From NCBI GenBank assembly GCA_946187475.1, contig CAMHRJ010000103.1, positions 1 to 7,361 on the forward strand: 7,361 nt of DNA, given 5' to 3'. The stretch is from an uncultured Clostridia bacterium (GTDB lineage: Bacteria; Bacillota; Clostridia; Oscillospirales; Oscillospiraceae). Of this stretch, positions 5,412-7,361 are shown piece by piece (position 1 is the first letter of the stretch; the number at the start of each line of letters is the position of its first letter). The position numbers and the translations under genes were made by a program. The notes below the pieces were generated by a model. It did not search any database, was not told where the DNA came from, and saw only the letters and a list, made by a program, of their open reading frames with translations.

Positions 5412-5467
5412 TAGGATTTTGAAGGATAGCGGTAAGTTGGAATTTAGTGAGCTGTTGAAGAGAACTC

Positions 5468-5576
5468 GTAGGGGCGGGGCTTGCCCCGCCCGTGTACACA
5501 GGCATTTGTTCGGCGGGAGGGGCAAGCCCCTCCCCTACAAATTCTATTTCGGTGCGACCGTAAAACATCAATTTAC
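5468..5576. repeat. Inverted pair of palindromic repeats with tail (copies D and E)
   Basis: Copy D (5472-5491) is GGGCGGGG, CTTG, CCCCGCCC, preceded by GTAG. Copy E (5515-5534) is GGGAGGGG, CAAG, CCCCTCCC, followed by CTAC. They are inverted relative to each other and 23 bases apart, so the whole unit is bounded by GTAGGGG and CCCCTAC. Beyond E, 5543-5566 holds a small CGGT/ACCG hairpin (5550-5560), and 5567-5576 repeats the ATCAATTTAC tail seen at 30-39. The unit fills the gap between mnmA and the PLP enzyme gene, where no separate T-run terminator for mnmA is visible. Confidence 0.75.
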
Positions 5577-5587
5577 AACCCCTGCCT

Positions 5588-6676
5588 TCACACAATCGTT
5601 CCGCCGCCCAGGACTTCGTCGCCCCGGTAGAACACCGCTGCCTGTCCCGGAGTGGGCGCCCGCTGTGGTTCGTCGAAGCGCAGGCGCACCCGGTTTTCCT
5701 CCATCGGCTCGATGGTGCAGGGCTGCTCCGTCATCCGGTAGCGGAGCTTCGCCGCGGCGCGGATGGGGGACTCCAGCCGGTCGAAGGCGATCCAGTTCAA
5801 GTCCCCAACTTCCACGGTATCTGCATAGAGCAGCCGCTCCGGGCCCACGGTAACGGTGTTCCGGGCCATGTCCTTTTTTACCACATAGAGCCGCTCCCCC
5901 GCCGGGAGCCCCAGGCCCCGGCGCTGGCCGATGGTATAGCGCACGGCGCCCCGGTGCCTTCCCACTTCCCTGCCCGCGGCATCCAGAAATGCCCCGGGCG
6001 GATAGGCCGCGCCCCGGGTGCGCTCCAGAAAGGCGGCATAGTCCCGCAGGAAGCGGACGTAGTCCCCGTCCGGCACGAAGCAGATGTCCTGGCTGTCCGG
6101 CTTTTGGGCGTTGGTGAGTCCCAGCCGCTCCGCCAAGGCCCGGGTCTCTGCCTTGGTCTGGTCGCCCAGAGGAAAGCGGATGTGCTCCAGCTGCGCCTGG
6201 GTGAGCATATAGAGCACATAGCTCTGATCTTTTGAGGCATCCACCGCCTTTTTCAGATGCCAGCGGCCGGTCTCGTCCTGCTCGGTGCGGGCGTAATGCC
6301 CGGTTGCCACCACGTCCATGCCCTGCTCCAGGGCATAGCGCAGGAGCAGATCGAACTTCAGATATCGGTTGCAGTCGATGCAGGGGTTGGGCGTGCCGCC
6401 GGACTCGTAGACCCGGAGGAACTTGCCGATCACCTGCTCCCGAAATGCCTCGGAGAAGCTCACCGCCCGGTGGGGCATACCCAGTCGCTCCGCAGCCAGG
6501 GCAGCGTCGCGGACATCGTCGGCGCCGCAGCACTTGCTGAACACCTCCGCGCCCACGTCCTCGTTATAAAACAGCCGCATGGTGACGCCCTCACAGGCGT
6601 AGCCCATCTGCTGCATCCGATAAGCCGCCACGGAGCTGTCCACCCCGCCGCTCATGGCGATCAATGCTTTTTTCAC
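5588..6676 (-). CDS. mnmA: tRNA-specific 2-thiouridylase MnmA
   Basis: MnmA makes the 2-thio group of the wobble uridine (s2U34) in tRNAs for Lys, Glu and Gln, using ATP and a persulfide sulfur donor, in the cytoplasm. The 362-aa protein is full length. The PP-loop ATP-binding motif SGGVDSS is at 9-15. The catalytic pair is Cys102 in NPCIDCN (97-103) and Cys199 in DSQDICF (194-200). GHYAR (126-130) and KDQSYVLY (149-156) are further conserved blocks. RYTIGQRRGLGL (246-257) starts the central domain, and the C-terminal beta-barrel runs to GGGTIV. The extra Cys99 and the KCC at 48-50 are kinds of cysteine-rich variation I associate with clostridial members. The start is GTG at 6676, supported by AGGAG (6687-6683) 6 bases upstream. 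No cysteine desulfurase gene is adjacent. Upstream, TATAAA (6699-6694) could be a -10, but I see no good -35. Confidence 0.96.
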   Translation of the reverse strand: MKKALIAMSGGVDSSVAAYRMQQMGYACEGVTMRLFYNEDVGAEVFSKCCGADDVRDAALAAERLGMPHRAVSFSEAFREQVIGKFLRVYESGGTPNPCIDCNRYLKFDLLLRYALEQGMDVVATGHYARTEQDETGRWHLKKAVDASKDQSYVLYMLTQAQLEHIRFPLGDQTKAETRALAERLGLTNAQKPDSQDICFVPDGDYVRFLRDYAAFLERTRGAAYPPGAFLDAAGREVGRHRGAVRYTIGQRRGLGLPAGERLYVVKKDMARNTVTVGPERLLYADTVEVGDLNWIAFDRLESPIRAAAKLRYRMTEQPCTIEPMEENRVRLRFDEPQRAPTPGQAAVFYRGDEVLGGGTIV

Positions 6677-6710
6677 GTTATTCTCCTATCATTTTTATAG
6701 GTCTATGTGT

Positions 6711-6743
6711 TCTAAGAAACCCCGCGCCCCAGGGGACGCGGGG
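6711..6743 (-). terminator. Intrinsic terminator after mgtE
   Basis: Read on the minus strand, CCCCGCG (6743-6737) pairs with CGCGGGG (6726-6720). The four C and four G bases inside extend the stem past one bulge, and TTTCTT (6719-6714) follows. The T-run is short but the stem is very stable. It lies just past the mgtE stop codon and before mnmA. Confidence 0.75.
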
Positions 6744-6755
6744 TGATGAATCCGC

Positions 6756-7361
6756 TCAGAAGTGCAGGAAGACTCTGGCGATGTTGAAGTAGATGATCAG
6801 GGACACGGTGTCCGTGATGGTGCTGATGAGAGGGCTTGCCATGACCGCCGGGTCCACGCCGATCTTCTCGGCGATAATGGGCAGAGTACTGCCCACGGCC
6901 TTGGCGAACATGACCACGAACACGATGGTGAGACTGACCGTTGCGGCCACAATGACCGTGACCTCCTCGTTGTGCAGGAGCATCTTGTCCACCAGCAGCA
7001 TCTTGACAAAGTTGATGGCGGCCAGAGACAGTCCGCAGAGGATGGCCACCCGCAGCTCCTTCCAGATGACCTCCAAAACGTCCTCGGGCTCGATGTCGCC
7101 CAGGCTGAGGCTTCGGATGACGGCGGTGGACGCCTGGCTGCCGGAGTTGCCGCCGGTGCCCATGAGCATGGGGATGAAGGCCGCCAGCACCACCTGGGCG
7201 GCGAGGGCGTCCTCGAAGTGGGTCATGACCATGCCGGTGAAGGTGGCCGAGAGCATGAGGAACATGAGCCAGGGGATGCGGTTTTTCCAGATATCCACCA
7301 CGGGCGTGCGGGAATAGGGCTTCACAGAAGGCGTGATACCGGCCATCTTTTCGATGTCCTC
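6756..7361 (-). CDS. mgtE: Magnesium transporter MgtE, C-terminal part (cut by window edge)
   Basis: MgtE is a dimeric inner-membrane Mg2+ channel gated by cytoplasmic N and CBS domains. Only the last 201 codons are in the window. The frame is open to the right edge (E-D-I-E-K before the first Met), so the N and CBS domains and the real start lie beyond 7361. Counting from the edge, the plug/TM1 boundary contains NRIPWLMFLMLSATFTG (27-43). TM2 carries IPMLMGTGGNSGSQAST (63-79), TM3 is about 101-119 and TM4 about 134-155. TM5 contains ITDTVSLIIYF (182-192), whose Asp184 corresponds to the conserved pore aspartate that binds Mg2+. The family usually has D where G67 stands in M-L-M-G-T-G-G. A terminator follows 13 bases after the stop. 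Any Mg2+-sensing leader would be outside the window. Confidence 0.94.
   Translation of the reverse strand, partial: EDIEKMAGITPSVKPYSRTPVVDIWKNRIPWLMFLMLSATFTGMVMTHFEDALAAQVVLAAFIPMLMGTGGNSGSQASTAVIRSLSLGDIEPEDVLEVIWKELRVAILCGLSLAAINFVKMLLVDKMLLHNEEVTVIVAATVSLTIVFVVMFAKAVGSTLPIIAEKIGVDPAVMASPLISTITDTVSLIIYFNIARVFLHF

Noticed and set aside
4268..5422. 384-aa open frame on the plus strand opposite the PLP enzyme
   Set aside because: His/Gly/Val-rich antisense shadow. The minus-strand frame has all catalytic motifs, a ribosome binding site and a promoter.
4005..5538. G/C-rich repeats considered as a CRISPR array
   Set aside because: The copies are few, in opposite orientations, irregularly spaced and bounded by genes, and no cas genes are present.
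5419..5853. 144-aa open frame on the plus strand across the repeat pair and the end of mnmA
   Set aside because: It is mostly translated palindrome and antisense mnmA, with Arg/Pro/Ser-rich low complexity and no start signals.
6677..6755. Magnesium riboswitch (M-box) associated with mgtE
   Set aside because: This gap is downstream of mgtE, not upstream, and holds only a terminator and the mnmA start region. The mgtE leader lies outside the window.

Overview
The window looks like a chromosomal segment from a GC-rich, spore-forming Gram-positive bacterium of the Clostridia, most likely a gut Oscillospiraceae-type organism. This is inferred from four things: a SpoVAC protein, strong GGAGG-type ribosome binding sites, TATAAT/TTGACA promoters in a GC-rich background, and G/C-rich 20-base palindromes ending in GTAGGGG/CCCCTAC. 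No species can be named from the sequence alone. There are no tRNA or rRNA genes, CRISPR arrays, transposases or phage genes.

Layout, left half (plus strand). A partial palindromic repeat (1-39) is followed by a promoter and an unrecognised acidic protein (130-537). A hairpin (543-573) then leads directly into spoVAC (580-1017), and the spoVAC ribosome binding site lies inside that hairpin. A terminator (1050-1079) that also holds a -10 box separates spoVAC from a six-transmembrane voltage-gated potassium-channel-like protein with two tandem RCK_C domains (1097-2308), which has its own strong terminator. A promoter and a structured 168-base leader then precede an ECF transporter S component (2547-3191) and coaX, a type III pantothenate kinase (3224-3994). 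These two probably form an operon for uptake and phosphorylation of pantothenate, the first committed steps to coenzyme A.

Layout, right half (minus strand). Read in the direction of transcription, the window holds the C-terminal membrane half of an MgtE magnesium transporter (7361-6756, cut by the window edge) with a terminator, then mnmA, the tRNA 2-thiouridylase (6676-5588), then a PLP-dependent Cys/Met-metabolism enzyme (5353-4157) with a near-consensus promoter. This last gene converges on coaX.

Between genes there are five copies of a 20-base palindrome with an 8-bp stem and a C-N-N-G loop. Four are arranged as two inverted pairs (4005-4146 and 5468-5538), and one lies at the left edge. 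The stems keep their pairing while changing sequence.

Most of the window is ordinary core genome. The parts most worth a second look are the structured leader of the ECF/coaX operon, the occluded ribosome binding site and apparent orphan status of spoVAC, the paired palindromic repeats with an optional 24-base module, and the promoter-in-terminator arrangement at 1047-1079.
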